In this document: positions 55,739 through 64,000 of the stretch, piece after piece
Layout of the letters: every line of letters starts with the position of its first letter
Numbering within the stretch: position 1 is the first letter of the stretch
DNA from: Methylocystis echinoides
GTDB lineage: Bacteria; Pseudomonadota; Alphaproteobacteria; Rhizobiales; Beijerinckiaceae
Length of the DNA: 64,000 nt
Assembly (NCBI RefSeq): GCF_040687965.1
Contig: NZ_CP156084.1
Span: 1,068,501-1,132,500, forward strand
Direction: 5' to 3'
Program-made: the position numbers and the translations under genes
The notes under the pieces: model-generated
What the model was told of the DNA's origin: nothing
Seen by the model: only the letters and a program-made list of their open reading frames with translations
Database searches by the model: none

Positions 55739-57113
55739 GATCTGCTCCCGACAGAGCGAGAAGCCGCGTCAACGCGTCGAGGGTGGACGCGTCCGCGCGG
55801 CCGTCGACCCGCGCGCGGCGAAAGTGACGCTGAAAGGCGGAGACGGCGGCGGCGGTGTCCTCGTCATAGACGCCGGTCTCGGTGACCTTGTAGCCGAAAG
55901 CCGAAAGCCGGCGTTGAAGATCCGACACGGCTGCGCCCGCCATGTCGAGATCGAGCGCCGGACCCGTATCCGGGGGCATGGGCGCAATGTCGCGGCCGAC
56001 GCCCGCCGCGGCGAGGGCGTCCCAGGGGAAGAACTCGCCAGGATCGATCTTGCGGCGCGGCGCAATGTCGGAATGCGCGAGAACCCGCTGCGGCGCAATG
56101 GCGCGACGCGCGCAAATATCGCGGCAAAGGGCGATGACGGCGTTGATCTGCGGGGTGGGATACGGGTGCGGATCAATGTGGCCGGGGTGAACGATCTCGA
56201 CGCCGATCGAGGCGGAATTAATGTCCGTTTCGCCGGCCCAGGAGCTGACGCCGGCATGCCAGGCGCGTCGCGCCTCCGGCACGAGCTGCAACACGGCCCC
56301 GTCCTCCTCGACGACGTAATGCGCCGAAACCTCGTGAATGGGCGAGCACAAGAGCTCGAGCGCCGACTCAGCGCTCGGCATGCCGGTGTAATGCAGAACC
56401 AGCGCGGAGACGGACCGTGCGCGTGGACCGTGATTGGGCGACGGCAGGATTCTCGCGCCGGGGTAATCCGCCGCGAAGGGGCGGACCAATTCGCCCGCCT
56501 CCCGCCAGGGCGCGGTGGCGGCGACCCACTCCACCGTGCGCGATTCGGGGTCCGTCGCGCGCAAGACGTCGGTCACCACGCAGGCGCTGTCGGCGCCGGA
56601 GGCGAGCGCGAGACAGGCGCGCCCCGGAGTCAACCCGCCGATGGCGACGAGCGGAATCTCGCCGACGCGCCTTTTCCACGCCGCCAGCCGATCGAGCCCT
56701 TGCGGCGCGAAATCCATCTTCTTGAGCAGCGTCGGCCAGACCGGACCGAGCGCGACATAATCGGGCGAAAGCGCCAGAGCGCGTTCGAGCTCGGCGTCGT
56801 CATGCGTCGAGACGCCCAAGCGCACCCCATGCCGGCGCAGCGCCGCAATGTCGGCCGTATCGAGATCGCCCTGCCCGAGATGAACGAAGTCGCAACCCTC
56901 CTCGATCGCGAGCTCCCAATAGTCATTGACGACGAGCTGCGCTCCCGCCGCCCGGCAGAGATCCCGGGCGCGGGCGATCTCGGCGCGCAATTCGGGTCCC
57001 GAACGGTCCTTCACCCGCAGTTGCACGAGTTTCACGCCAAGCGGCAGCAGGCGCGTCAGCCAGTCCGATCGATCGACGATAAGATAGAACGGATCGAGGT
57101 TCGATACGGTCAA
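55731..57113 (-). CDS. thiE: Thiamine phosphate synthase fused to N-acetylmuramoyl-L-alanine amidase
   Basis: 460 residues combining unrelated functions. Residues 1-205 are ThiE-like, joining the thiazole and pyrimidine moieties: VQLRVKDR, VNDYWELAIEEGCDFVHLGQ, ALGPVWPT, AIGGLTPGRACLALASG. Residues 210-380 are an AmiD-type zinc amidase (YPGARILPSPNHGPR, LHYTGMPSAESAL, SAHYVVEEDG) with likely zinc/catalytic residues H241, E306, H347 and D357. Residues 393-455 are a peptidoglycan-binding domain. TTG start has AAGGAG six bases upstream. No stop or linker separates the parts. A TTG at 56489 behind GGGAGG could start the amidase alone. No signal peptide is seen at either start. Follows thiG by 68 bases. 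Confidence 0.88.
   Translation of the reverse strand: MTVSNLDPFYLIVDRSDWLTRLLPLGVKLVQLRVKDRSGPELRAEIARARDLCRAAGAQLVVNDYWELAIEEGCDFVHLGQGDLDTADIAALRRHGVRLGVSTHDDAELERALALSPDYVALGPVWPTLLKKMDFAPQGLDRLAAWKRRVGEIPLVAIGGLTPGRACLALASGADSACVVTDVLRATDPESRTVEWVAATAPWREAGELVRPFAADYPGARILPSPNHGPRARSVSALVLHYTGMPSAESALELLCSPIHEVSAHYVVEEDGAVLQLVPEARRAWHAGVSSWAGETDINSASIGVEIVHPGHIDPHPYPTPQINAVIALCRDICARRAIAPQRVLAHSDIAPRRKIDPGEFFPWDALAAAGVGRDIAPMPPDTGPALDLDMAGAAVSDLQRRLSAFGYKVTETGVYDEDTAAAVSAFQRHFRRARVDGRADASTLDALTRLLALSGADHV
56487..56503 (-). promoter_or_regulatory. Internal ribosome-binding site and TTG for the amidase half
   Basis: On the minus strand GGGAGG (56498-56503), an eight-base spacer, then in-frame TTG (56487-56489) at residue 209 of the fusion, just where amidase homology begins (VRPFAADYPG). 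Independent translation is an inference. Confidence 0.45.
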
Positions 57114-57181
57114 CTGCTGCTCCTTCTACGGCAAGCCATAGCAGGCGAAAGGGAATGGAGGCGTTGCGCCGGGCGGCGCAT

Positions 57182-57976
57182 TCAGGCGACGTCCCCAAAG
57201 GGCCGGCCGAGCGCCGGCGTCGAGGGCTCAGCCATGTCGCGGGGCGTCATCGGCTTTGCAAGATGCGCCAGACGGCCGGCTTCGACCGCGAGGCCGAACG
57301 CCCGCGCCATGGCGACGGGGTCGCCAGCGCGCGAGACGGCGGTGTTGAGCAGCACCGCGTCATAGCCCATCTCCATCACCGCGACGGCGTGGGAGGGCGC
57401 GCCAAGTCCGGCGTCGACGATGAGCGGCACGCCCGGGAAATGCGCGCGCAGCGCCCGAAGCGCAAAGGCGTTGTTGACGCCGCGCCCCGAGCCGATCGGC
57501 GCCGCCCAGGGCATGAGGACTTCGCAGCCCGCGTCGAGCAGCTTCTCGGCGACGACGAGATCGTCGGTCGTATAGGGAAAGACCTTGAAGCCTTCCGCAG
57601 ACAGCGCCCGGGCCGCCTCGATGAGGCCGAAAACGTCCGGCTGAAGCGTATCTTCCTCGCCGATCACCTCGAGCTTGATCCAGTCGGCCTCGAAGACGTC
57701 GCGCGCCATTTGCGCCGTGGCGATCGCCTCGCGCGCCGTCCGGCAGCCCGCCGTGTTGGGCAAGACCCGCACGCCAATCTCGCGGATGAGCCCCCAGAAG
57801 CTCTCGCCGGCGCGCGAGCCGCCGGCCTCGCGGCGCAGGGACACGGTGACGATTTCGCACGCCGAGGCGCGAACCGCCTCGGCGAGGATGGCCGGCGACG
57901 GATAACGCGCCGTGCCGAGCAACAGCCGCGAGCGCAGCGGCGCGTGATAGAGGGTGAAAGGATCGGCGGCGCCCAT
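57182..57976 (-). CDS. thiG: Thiazole synthase ThiG
   Basis: Forms the thiazole phosphate of thiamine from DXP, ThiS-thiocarboxylate and dehydroglycine. 264 residues from the ATG at 57976; an in-frame TTG at 57991 would overlap the thiS stop (TTGA), but its GGAGG would touch the codon. Motifs: [17 protein letters not shown] (with EIVTV), the Schiff-base lysine in WIKLEVIGE, and [14 protein letters not shown], which is the phosphate-binding glycine loop. Middle of the thiO-thiS-thiG-thiE operon. Confidence 0.95.
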   Translation of the reverse strand: MGAADPFTLYHAPLRSRLLLGTARYPSPAILAEAVRASACEIVTVSLRREAGGSRAGESFWGLIREIGVRVLPNTAGCRTAREAIATAQMARDVFEADWIKLEVIGEEDTLQPDVFGLIEAARALSAEGFKVFPYTTDDLVVAEKLLDAGCEVLMPWAAPIGSGRGVNNAFALRALRAHFPGVPLIVDAGLGAPSHAVAVMEMGYDAVLLNTAVSRAGDPVAMARAFGLAVEAGRLAHLAKPMTPRDMAEPSTPALGRPFGDVA

Positions 57977-57987
57977 GGAAAAAGCCT

Positions 57988-58185
57988 TCAACCTCCCTGC
58001 CGCGGCGTGACGATTTCGACGGCGTCGCCCTCCTGCAGTTGGGTTTTCTCGCGATCCTTGTCGCGCACGAACTCCTGATTGAGCGCCGTGCCGACCTTCT
58101 GGTCCTCATAGCCCAATTCGCGCAACAGGGCGTCGAGCGTCGTGGCCGACACGTCACGCGGTCGCCCGTTCACCTGAATCCGCAT
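57988..58185 (-). CDS. thiS: Sulfur carrier protein ThiS
   Basis: 65-residue ubiquitin-fold sulfur carrier ending in the required Gly-Gly, which becomes a thiocarboxylate. Begins [12 protein letters not shown] and has LDALLRELG and [14 protein letters not shown]. Start at 58185 overlaps thiO by 32 bases; longer frames upstream are not conserved. A ThiF-type activating enzyme is not in the window. Confidence 0.93.
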   Translation of the reverse strand: MRIQVNGRPRDVSATTLDALLRELGYEDQKVGTALNQEFVRDKDREKTQLQEGDAVEIVTPRQGG

Positions 58186-59164
58186 CCATGACCTCCGGGA
58201 AATAGGCTCCGTCGAGAACGACCTCGGCGGCGCGGCGCGCGAGCGCCGGGGCCAGCAGGAACCCATGCCTGTAGAGCCCATTGATATAGATCGTCCGGCC
58301 GCGCCGGATAAGGCGCGGAAGATTGTCGGGAAAGGCCGGCCTCACGTCCGAGCCCATTTCGACGATCTCCGCCTCGGCGAAGGCGGGGTGAATGGCGAAG
58401 GCCGAATTGACGAGCTCCACCACCGAGCGCGCCGTCACGCGCGCGCGCTCCTCATTCTCGATCATGGTCGCGCCGACCATGAACAGCCCCTCGCCGCGCG
58501 GCACGACATAGACAGGTCGGCGCGGATGCAGCATGCGCACCGGGCGCGACAGCGAAATCTCGTCGCTGCGCAGCACCAGCATCTCGCCCTTGACGCCGCG
58601 CAAGCCAGGAAGCGCGTCACGCGCCGCGAACCCCCGGCAATCGAGGGTCCAGTCCGGGGGCGACGCAAGGTTTTCAGCCTCGACGCCGAAGCGGGTCTCG
58701 ACGTCTGGCGTCGCGGCGAGGCGCGACGCCAGCGCCTGCATCGCCGCGCGCGGATCGAGATGCGCCTCCTGCGGAAAGAACAGCGCTTGCTCGAAACGGC
58801 CGGAAAGGTCTGGCTCGAGCGCCGCGACGCCCCCGGCGTCGAGCCGCTCGAAGCGCGCCGTGCGGCGGGCGAAGTCAGAAAGCTCCGCGCGCTCGCGCGG
58901 CGCGGCGATCACGAGACTGCCGGCGACGGTCGCGACGGGAATGTCGCGCGTCCAGAAGCCGAGCGCCTCCTCGCCCAGTTGCGCGACGATGGGCTCGGCG
59001 CTTTCCAGCTCGCACCAGGGCGCGATCATGCCGCCGGCGAAGCGCGAACAGCCCTGCCCCGGCGCCTCCTGGCGCTCGACGAGCTCGACCGCGACGCCGC
59101 GGCGCGCCAGCGCAAAGGCCGCGCAGAGCCCGGCAACGCCGGCCCCGATCACCCGCGCGCGCAT
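58154..59164 (-). CDS. thiO: Glycine oxidase ThiO
   Basis: FAD-dependent oxidase that makes dehydroglycine for thiazole synthesis in aerobes. 336 residues; dinucleotide motif VIGAGVAGLCAAFALARRG (5-23), FAGGMIAPWCE, and C-terminal GLYRHGFLLAPALA, which binds FAD/substrate. First gene after the TPP riboswitch; a weak GGGG-type ribosome-binding site precedes the ATG. Having thiO, not thiH, fits an aerobic lifestyle. Confidence 0.94.
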   Translation of the reverse strand: MRARVIGAGVAGLCAAFALARRGVAVELVERQEAPGQGCSRFAGGMIAPWCELESAEPIVAQLGEEALGFWTRDIPVATVAGSLVIAAPRERAELSDFARRTARFERLDAGGVAALEPDLSGRFEQALFFPQEAHLDPRAAMQALASRLAATPDVETRFGVEAENLASPPDWTLDCRGFAARDALPGLRGVKGEMLVLRSDEISLSRPVRMLHPRRPVYVVPRGEGLFMVGATMIENEERARVTARSVVELVNSAFAIHPAFAEAEIVEMGSDVRPAFPDNLPRLIRRGRTIYINGLYRHGFLLAPALARRAAEVVLDGAYFPEVMDADSGERATA

Positions 59165-59199
59165 GGCCCGCGCCCCAATCTCGAAAAGCTGGTCACCAT

Positions 59200-59334
59200 C
59201 CCTCCGCCAGCATTGGAACTGGATCAGGTTCGAAGGGTCGCCGCGCCCGGCGCCTCATGACGCCCCCGCAGCCTCTCAGCCCCGTGACGGCGCGCAAGCG
59301 CCGCCGGGCGGGGCTCCCCCGGCGGGGCGGAGAG
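59200..59334 (-). promoter_or_regulatory. TPP riboswitch (THI element)
   Basis: On the minus strand, ahead of thiO: the conserved CTGAGAGGC pyrimidine-sensor segment, then ACCCTTCGAACCTGATC for the pyrophosphate side, and GGCGGAGGGA at the 3' end. The P1 stem pairs CTCTCCGCC (59326-59334) with GGCGGAGGG (59200-59208) over nine base pairs with one G-U. The aptamer ends 35 bases before the thiO ATG with no T-run terminator, so control of translation start is more likely than termination. It should lower expression of the whole thi operon when TPP is plentiful. Confidence 0.93.
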
Positions 59335-59402
59335 TCGCGCGAATGGCCGCTTGCGTCAAGCGACGCCGGCTCGGTCGTCACCGGCGCCCACGGCCCCCTG
59401 CG

Positions 59403-59414
59403 GTCTTGCAAGAC
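59403..59414. promoter_or_regulatory. Perfect 12-bp palindrome, possible operator
   Basis: GTCTTGCAAGAC is its own reverse complement and lies in the non-coding space between the thiamine leader and the secreted-protein gene. It could be a binding site for a dimeric regulator; there is no second copy that I noticed, so support is weak. Confidence 0.25.
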
Positions 59415-59493
59415 TGGCGGGGATGTCCCAAGTTCTGCCCAATGACAAGCGCGCCTCAAGGCAAACCGGCGCGCCCACAGGGGAGTGAAATCA

Positions 59494-60033
59494 ATGTTTT
59501 TTGTCACCAAAACGGTGGGGCTGCGGTCCGCCCTGGCGGCGGCGCTCGTCGCCGGCGCGCTCGGCCTCGCCGCTCCGGCGCAGGCGGCCAAGCTCGGCCC
59601 TTATTTCCCGATCCCCAACGGCTTCAATCTCACCGGCGTCGCGCGCGACTCGCTGCTGAGCATCCAGTCGAGCTGGCTCAAGAACGGCCTCGATAATCTC
59701 GAAAAGGCGAAAAAGGAGGCCGAGGCCGCACACGACGACGCGAAGGTCGCCGATCTCGACAAACAGATCGAGGACGCCAAAGCCGAGATCGCCCTCGCCG
59801 GCGACACCACCCCGGGGCCGATTCAAAAAGAGCGCAAAGACAAGCTGCTCACCCACGTCAATCAATGGATCAACGAACTCGATCGCATGGCGACGGAGCA
59901 GATGAAGATCGCCATCATGTCGGATGGCGGCGTGGCGATGACGGCTGAGAAGCTCAATCACCAATACTCGACCTTCGCCGACGACCTTCAGAAGGCCAAG
60001 CGCGATCAAAGCGTCGAAAACTGGGGCAAGTAG
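59494..60033 (+). CDS. Secreted helical protein of unknown function
   Basis: 179 residues. Signal peptide MFFVTKTVGLRSALAAALVA continuing to a cleavage site after APAQA, then a distinctive Pro/Gly patch (KLGPYFPIPNGFNLTGV) and a largely helical, Lys/Asp/Glu-rich remainder (LEKAKKEAEAAHDDAKVADL) that should form coiled coils, ending ENWGK. GGGGAG lies eight bases before the ATG at 59494; a GTG three codons earlier is weaker. No family recognised. Stands alone between the thiamine leader and the convergent zapA. Confidence 0.75.
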   Translation: MFFVTKTVGLRSALAAALVAGALGLAAPAQAAKLGPYFPIPNGFNLTGVARDSLLSIQSSWLKNGLDNLEKAKKEAEAAHDDAKVADLDKQIEDAKAEIALAGDTTPGPIQKERKDKLLTHVNQWINELDRMATEQMKIAIMSDGGVAMTAEKLNHQYSTFADDLQKAKRDQSVENWGK

Positions 60034-60076
60034 GAGCGGCCCCTCAGGCGAGATCGGCGCGGCGGTGGCCTTCCGC

Positions 60077-60460
60077 CTACAGCGGAAAATCCTCGAGCGG
60101 CGCCGGCTTTTGCAGATCGGAATGCAGCTGCTCAAGCCGCCGCGCGGCGTCGTCGACGGCGCTCGCGACTTTTTCCTCGAGCGCGGCGACGGCCTTTTTC
60201 GTTGCGTCGAGCTCGGCGCGCAACGTTGTCACTTCGCGTTCCATCGCCTCCGCCTTGCCCCGGCAGTCCATGGACTCGTCGGCGATGGCCAGCGCCGCCA
60301 TGACGACGATGCGCTGCTCGCCGATCTCCTTGAAACTGTCCTTCATATTCAGGATCTTGCCCTCGACGTAGCGCGCGAGCTCCTCGAGCCGGGGCTCCTC
60401 GCCATCGTCGCAGGAGAGGCGATAGGCGCGGCCGGCGATATTGACCAGGACGGCGGCCAT
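60077..60460 (-). CDS. zapA: Cell division protein ZapA
   Basis: 127-residue FtsZ-ring stabiliser. N-terminal ZapA head (AVLVNIAGRAYRLSCDDGEE; LARYVEGKI) and a long C-terminal coiled coil (REVTTLRAELDATKKAVAALEEKVAS in parts). ATG at 60460, four bases after the stop of the DUF4164 gene, so the two are one transcript. The upstream longer frame is Arg-rich and non-coding in style. Confidence 0.92.
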   Translation of the reverse strand: MAAVLVNIAGRAYRLSCDDGEEPRLEELARYVEGKILNMKDSFKEIGEQRIVVMAALAIADESMDCRGKAEAMEREVTTLRAELDATKKAVAALEEKVASAVDDAARRLEQLHSDLQKPAPLEDFPL

Positions 60461-60464
60461 GGCG

Positions 60465-60773
60465 CTACTCCTCCCCCCGCGCTGCGACGGCGGTCTCGAG
60501 CGCGGCGGCGACCCCCGCACTCGCGTGGTCGAGGCGCCGCAGCACCTCGTCGCGGGTTTTTTCCAAGGCGCTGACGCGGGCGAGCGCGTCGTCGAGTTCG
60601 AGCGCGAGGCGCCCCCGGTCGTCCTGCATGATGGCGAGCTCCTCCTCGAGCTCGGCGCTGGAGAGATCGTCCTCGAGCCGCACGGCGACCGTGCGCTCGA
60701 GCTGTTCCAGCGCGGTCTTGAGGCGCGCAAGCGCGGCGTCGAGCTTTTCCGCGGACTTTTCTGGATGCGTCAT
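60465..60773 (-). CDS. DUF4164 coiled-coil protein
   Basis: 102 residues, almost entirely coiled coil (LDAALARLKTALEQLERTV, then ELEEELAIMQDDRGRLALE). DUF4164 genes are commonly found directly before zapA in Hyphomicrobiales, as here. A structural role in division is inferred from that pairing only. Confidence 0.85.
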   Translation of the reverse strand: MTHPEKSAEKLDAALARLKTALEQLERTVAVRLEDDLSSAELEEELAIMQDDRGRLALELDDALARVSALEKTRDEVLRRLDHASAGVAAALETAVAARGEE

Positions 60774-61075
60774 CGCCGGGCGGCGCCCTATTTCTCGCGG
60801 CGGAAGAGGTTGCGGCCGGCGCTTGCCGATTCGCCGCAGGACGTTGGTAGCATGAATCGGGCCTTTCCGAAGCCGCCTGGACGGAAGCCGCGGGGAGAAA
60901 CGCCCCGGGCGCCCGCCTTCGCGGCCCGCGCGCGGCGCGCCGACGCGTTGACAGGGGGACGCGAGGTGCTATCACACGCTCGCCTCGACATCACGGCCCG
61001 GCGCGCGGCGCGCAGACGCAGCAGGGCGAGAGCCGCCTTTCTCGCGAAACAGGCGGCGACAAGGAGATTTTCCAT
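60774..61075. other. Divergent intergenic region between DUF4164 and gap
   Basis: 302 bases, very GC-rich, holding the promoters of both the leftward DUF4164-zapA pair and the rightward gap gene. A sigma-70 promoter for gap is visible at 60948-60975. AAGGAG precedes the gap ATG. I looked for a 6S RNA, often found near zapA, but could not recognise one by eye. No credible gene. Confidence 0.5.
60948..60975 (+). promoter_or_regulatory. Sigma-70 promoter of gap
   Basis: Perfect -35 box TTGACA (60948-60953), 16-base spacer, -10 box TATCAC (60970-60975; four of six match), about 100 bases upstream of the gap start. Confidence 0.6.
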
Positions 61076-62083
<1,008 letters not shown>

Positions 62084-62106
62084 AGCGCTCCTGACGACGA
62101 CCTTTG

Positions 62107-62137
62107 ACGCGGGCCGTTTTCGGCCCGCGTCGCTTTT
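62107..62137 (+). terminator. Hairpin between gap and pgk
   Basis: Perfect 10-bp stem ACGCGGGCCG / CGGCCCGCGT with a TTTT loop, followed by CGCTTTTG. A short T run suggests a partial terminator or processing site that sets the gap:pgk ratio. Confidence 0.65.
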
Positions 62138-62163
62138 GTAAACGACGATTGTGGAGCCCGCAG

Positions 62164-63357
62164 ATGACCGCCTTCCGCACCCTCGATGACGTCGACGTCA
62201 AAGGCAAACGCGTGCTCCTGCGCGTCGATCTCAATGTTCCGATGGAGGAAGGCCGGGTCACCGACGCAACCCGCATCGAGCGCATCCTGCCGACGATCAA
62301 TGAGATCGCCGAGAAGGGCGGCAAGGTCGTGCTGCTCTCGCATTTCGGCCGGCCCAAGGGGCAGCGCGTCGATGAGGAGTCGCTGCGCCACACGCTCCCC
62401 ACGCTCGAACATTATCTCAAGCGCAAGGTGACGTTCGCCGACGATTGCGTGGGCGCGCCCGCCGAGGCCGTCGTCGCCGGCCTGAAGGACGGCGAGGTCG
62501 CGCTCCTCGAAAACACCCGCTTCCACAAGGGCGAGGAAAAGAACGATCCCGCCTTCGTCGATGACGTAGCGAAACTCGGCGATATTTTCGTCAACGACGC
62601 CTTCTCGGCGGCGCATCGCGCGCACGCCACGACCGAGGGGCTGGCGCATAAACTCCCCGCCATCGCCGGCCGCACCATGCAGGCGGAACTGGAGGCGCTT
62701 TCATCGGCGCTGACCAGCCCGGCGCGCCCGGTGATGGCGATCGTCGGCGGCGCCAAGGTTTCGACCAAACTGGAATTGCTCGGCAATCTCGTCGCCAAGG
62801 TCGACTATCTCGTCATCGGCGGCGGCATGGCCAACACCTTCCTCGCCGCGCAAGGCAAGGCGGTCGGCAAGTCGCTGTGCGAGCACGACCTCGCCGCGAC
62901 GGCGCGCGACATTCTCGAGAAAGCCAAAGCCGCCAATTGCACGGTGGTTCTCCCCGTCGACGCCACCGTCGCCAAGAAATTCGAGGCGCATGCGCCGTCG
63001 CATATCGTCTCGGTCGAACATGTCGCGCAGGACGACATGATTCTCGACGTGGGGCCGAAGTCGGTCGCCCATGTCGAATCGCTTCTCGCCAAATGCAAGA
63101 CGCTCGTCTGGAACGGCCCCTTCGGCGCCTTCGAACTGCCGCCCTTCGAAGAGGGCACGAGCGCCGTCGCCCAAACGGCGGCGCGATTGACCGTCGAAGG
63201 CAAGCTGTTGTCGATCGCCGGCGGCGGCGACACGGTGGCGGCGCTCAATCAGGCCCATGCCGCTCAGGAATTTTCTTACGTGTCCACGGCCGGCGGCGCC
63301 TTCCTCGAGTGGCTCGAAGGCAAAACCCTGCCCGGGGTCGCGGCGCTGCAGGCCTAG
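62164..63357 (+). CDS. pgk: Phosphoglycerate kinase
   Basis: 397 residues. Substrate site [11 protein letters not shown] and [36 protein letters not shown], hinge [11 protein letters not shown], and the nucleotide site [11 protein letters not shown] followed by [23 protein letters not shown] in two parts. Next step after gap in glycolysis; same strand, 80 bases apart. Confidence 0.97.
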   Translation: MTAFRTLDDVDVKGKRVLLRVDLNVPMEEGRVTDATRIERILPTINEIAEKGGKVVLLSHFGRPKGQRVDEESLRHTLPTLEHYLKRKVTFADDCVGAPAEAVVAGLKDGEVALLENTRFHKGEEKNDPAFVDDVAKLGDIFVNDAFSAAHRAHATTEGLAHKLPAIAGRTMQAELEALSSALTSPARPVMAIVGGAKVSTKLELLGNLVAKVDYLVIGGGMANTFLAAQGKAVGKSLCEHDLAATARDILEKAKAANCTVVLPVDATVAKKFEAHAPSHIVSVEHVAQDDMILDVGPKSVAHVESLLAKCKTLVWNGPFGAFELPPFEEGTSAVAQTAARLTVEGKLLSIAGGGDTVAALNQAHAAQEFSYVSTAGGAFLEWLEGKTLPGVAALQA

Positions 63358-63476
63358 CGCGAAGTTATTTGTTGAGTCTTTGGCCCGTTTGGCGGCGCGT
63401 GAATGCGCCGTTGACGGCGCCGGGCGCGGCGCGTTACCAGAGAGACGAGTAAAAACCGCGTTAAGGCGTCGGAAGA

Positions 63477-63809
63477 ATGCCGAGAAAGAGCGTTGCAAAA
63501 TTCGGGATCGGGCAAGTCGTGAAGCATCGACGCTACCCCTTCCGCGGCGTCATCTATGACGTCGACCCGGTGTTCGCCAATACCGAGGAGTGGTGGCTCT
63601 CGATTCCCGAAGAGCTGCGGCCAAGCAAGGACCAGCCCTTCTACCATCTCTTCGCCGAGAACGCCGAAACCGAATATGTGGCCTATGTCTCGGAGCAGAA
63701 TCTCCTGCCCGACACCTCCGGCGACCCCGTCCGCCATCCCCAGGTCGAGGAGACGTTCGAGCGCGACGACGACGGCGTCTATCGGATGCGCGCGCCCAAG
63801 CGGCATTGA
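63477..63809 (+). CDS. hspQ: Heat shock protein HspQ (YccV-like)
   Basis: 110 residues of the HspQ/hemimethylated-DNA-binding fold: KFGIGQVVKHRRYPFRGVIYDVDP, read in two parts, then QPFYHLFAENAETEYVAYVSEQNL. In enterobacteria HspQ is a specificity factor for Lon and affects DnaA level. Start ATG 63477. No heat-shock promoter could be recognised in the 119 bases after pgk. Confidence 0.92.
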   Translation: MPRKSVAKFGIGQVVKHRRYPFRGVIYDVDPVFANTEEWWLSIPEELRPSKDQPFYHLFAENAETEYVAYVSEQNLLPDTSGDPVRHPQVEETFERDDDGVYRMRAPKRH

Positions 63810-63971
63810 GAGATCGGACGCCGAGCCGCGCCCTAACCCGCATTGCTGACGACCTCATCCGGCAAGTCGCGAAGGCGTCCGGACCCAATGCGCTTCTTTG
63901 CGCCGACGACGTTTGACAGCGCAGCGAAGACGTCCGGGCGACGCGTGCGCCCGCCGCCAGACGCGATGCAC

Positions 63972-64000
63972 AAAAAAAACGCCCGCGTTTGGGACGCGGG
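63972..64000 (-). terminator. Terminator of a leftward gene beyond the right edge
   Basis: On the minus strand CCCGCGT, a five-base loop, ACGCGGG, then CG and eight T. A strong intrinsic terminator; its gene must lie to the right of the window and be read leftward. The 160 bases between hspQ and here hold no gene I can support. Confidence 0.75.

Noticed and set aside
57155-58078. 307-codon plus-strand frame opposite thiG and thiS
   Set aside because: Antisense shadow of two conserved thiamine genes.
59165-59199. ATG right after the riboswitch as a leader peptide
   Set aside because: GGAGGG sits directly against the ATG, too close for a ribosome, and the short frame is out of phase with thiO; it overlaps conserved aptamer bases.
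60774-61075. Possible 6S RNA near zapA
   Set aside because: Position is plausible, but no long hairpin with a central bubble could be recognised by eye in this very GC-rich stretch.
63590-63916. Open frame overlapping hspQ and running past its end
   Set aside because: Out of frame with hspQ, Arg-rich and with no ribosome-binding site.

Overview
This is a high-GC stretch of alphaproteobacterial chromosome, most likely Hyphomicrobiales (Rhizobiales). The signs are hopanoid genes (hpnN, hpnA), an aerobic-type cobalamin set (cobK, cobQ, cobC, bluB), mutM close to ubiE-ubiB, a DUF4164 gene beside zapA, and two good EcfG-type general-stress promoters. A Methylocystaceae or Beijerinckiaceae methanotroph is possible, but nothing in the window proves it. 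Nearly all of it is core or house-keeping DNA. I see no insertion sequence, prophage, CRISPR array, rRNA or tRNA.

Layout. 1-12.6 kb: 3' part of hpnN, a secreted DUF2147 protein, then a four-gene tripartite efflux operon (NodT-type outer membrane lipoprotein, periplasmic adaptor, and two different MdtB/MdtC-like RND pumps). 12.7-20.6 kb (minus): a small unknown protein and a tightly coupled run consisting of indolepyruvate oxidoreductase, cobK, cobQ, cobC and bluB. 20.9-24.4 kb (plus): DUF1007 plus NicO-type Ni/Co exporter, then fadD. 24.4-27.4 kb (minus): bioF-bioD-bioA with ATGA overlaps. 27.5-31.8 kb (plus): ICMT-like methyltransferase, a copper P-type ATPase with an in-frame C-terminal CopZ-like domain, and an SDR. 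31.8-35.8 kb (minus): ubiE, ubiB and an adenylate cyclase. 35.9-36.7 kb: an MntA-HepT toxin-antitoxin pair beside mutM. 36.8-43 kb (plus): mutM, an ABC-2 exporter, two RNA methyltransferases and a D-2-hydroxyglutarate-type dehydrogenase. 43-47.4 kb: SRAP protein, enoyl-CoA hydratase, hpnA, two stress-type membrane proteins and folE. 47.5-54.4 kb: a Pro/Ala-rich membrane protein, csbD, rpsF-rpsR, panB-hemH, several small envelope proteins and a PilZ protein. 54.5-59.3 kb (minus): a TPP-riboswitch operon, thiO-thiS-thiG-(thiE fused to a peptidoglycan amidase)-SDR-VOC. 59.5-64 kb: an unknown secreted protein, zapA with its DUF4164 partner, gap-pgk and hspQ.

Points most worth attention: (1) two in-frame gene fusions, CopA-CopZ and ThiE-amidase, each with a well-placed Shine-Dalgarno and start codon at the junction, so that the downstream domain could also be made alone; (2) two EcfG promoters with identical 16-bp spacers, driving csbD and a DUF883-like pair; (3) a complete TPP riboswitch in front of an operon that also carries cell-wall and oxidoreductase genes; (4) an MntA-HepT module with every signature residue, placed between mutM and ubiE. 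Many genes overlap by ATGA or GTGA, so translational coupling is common here.
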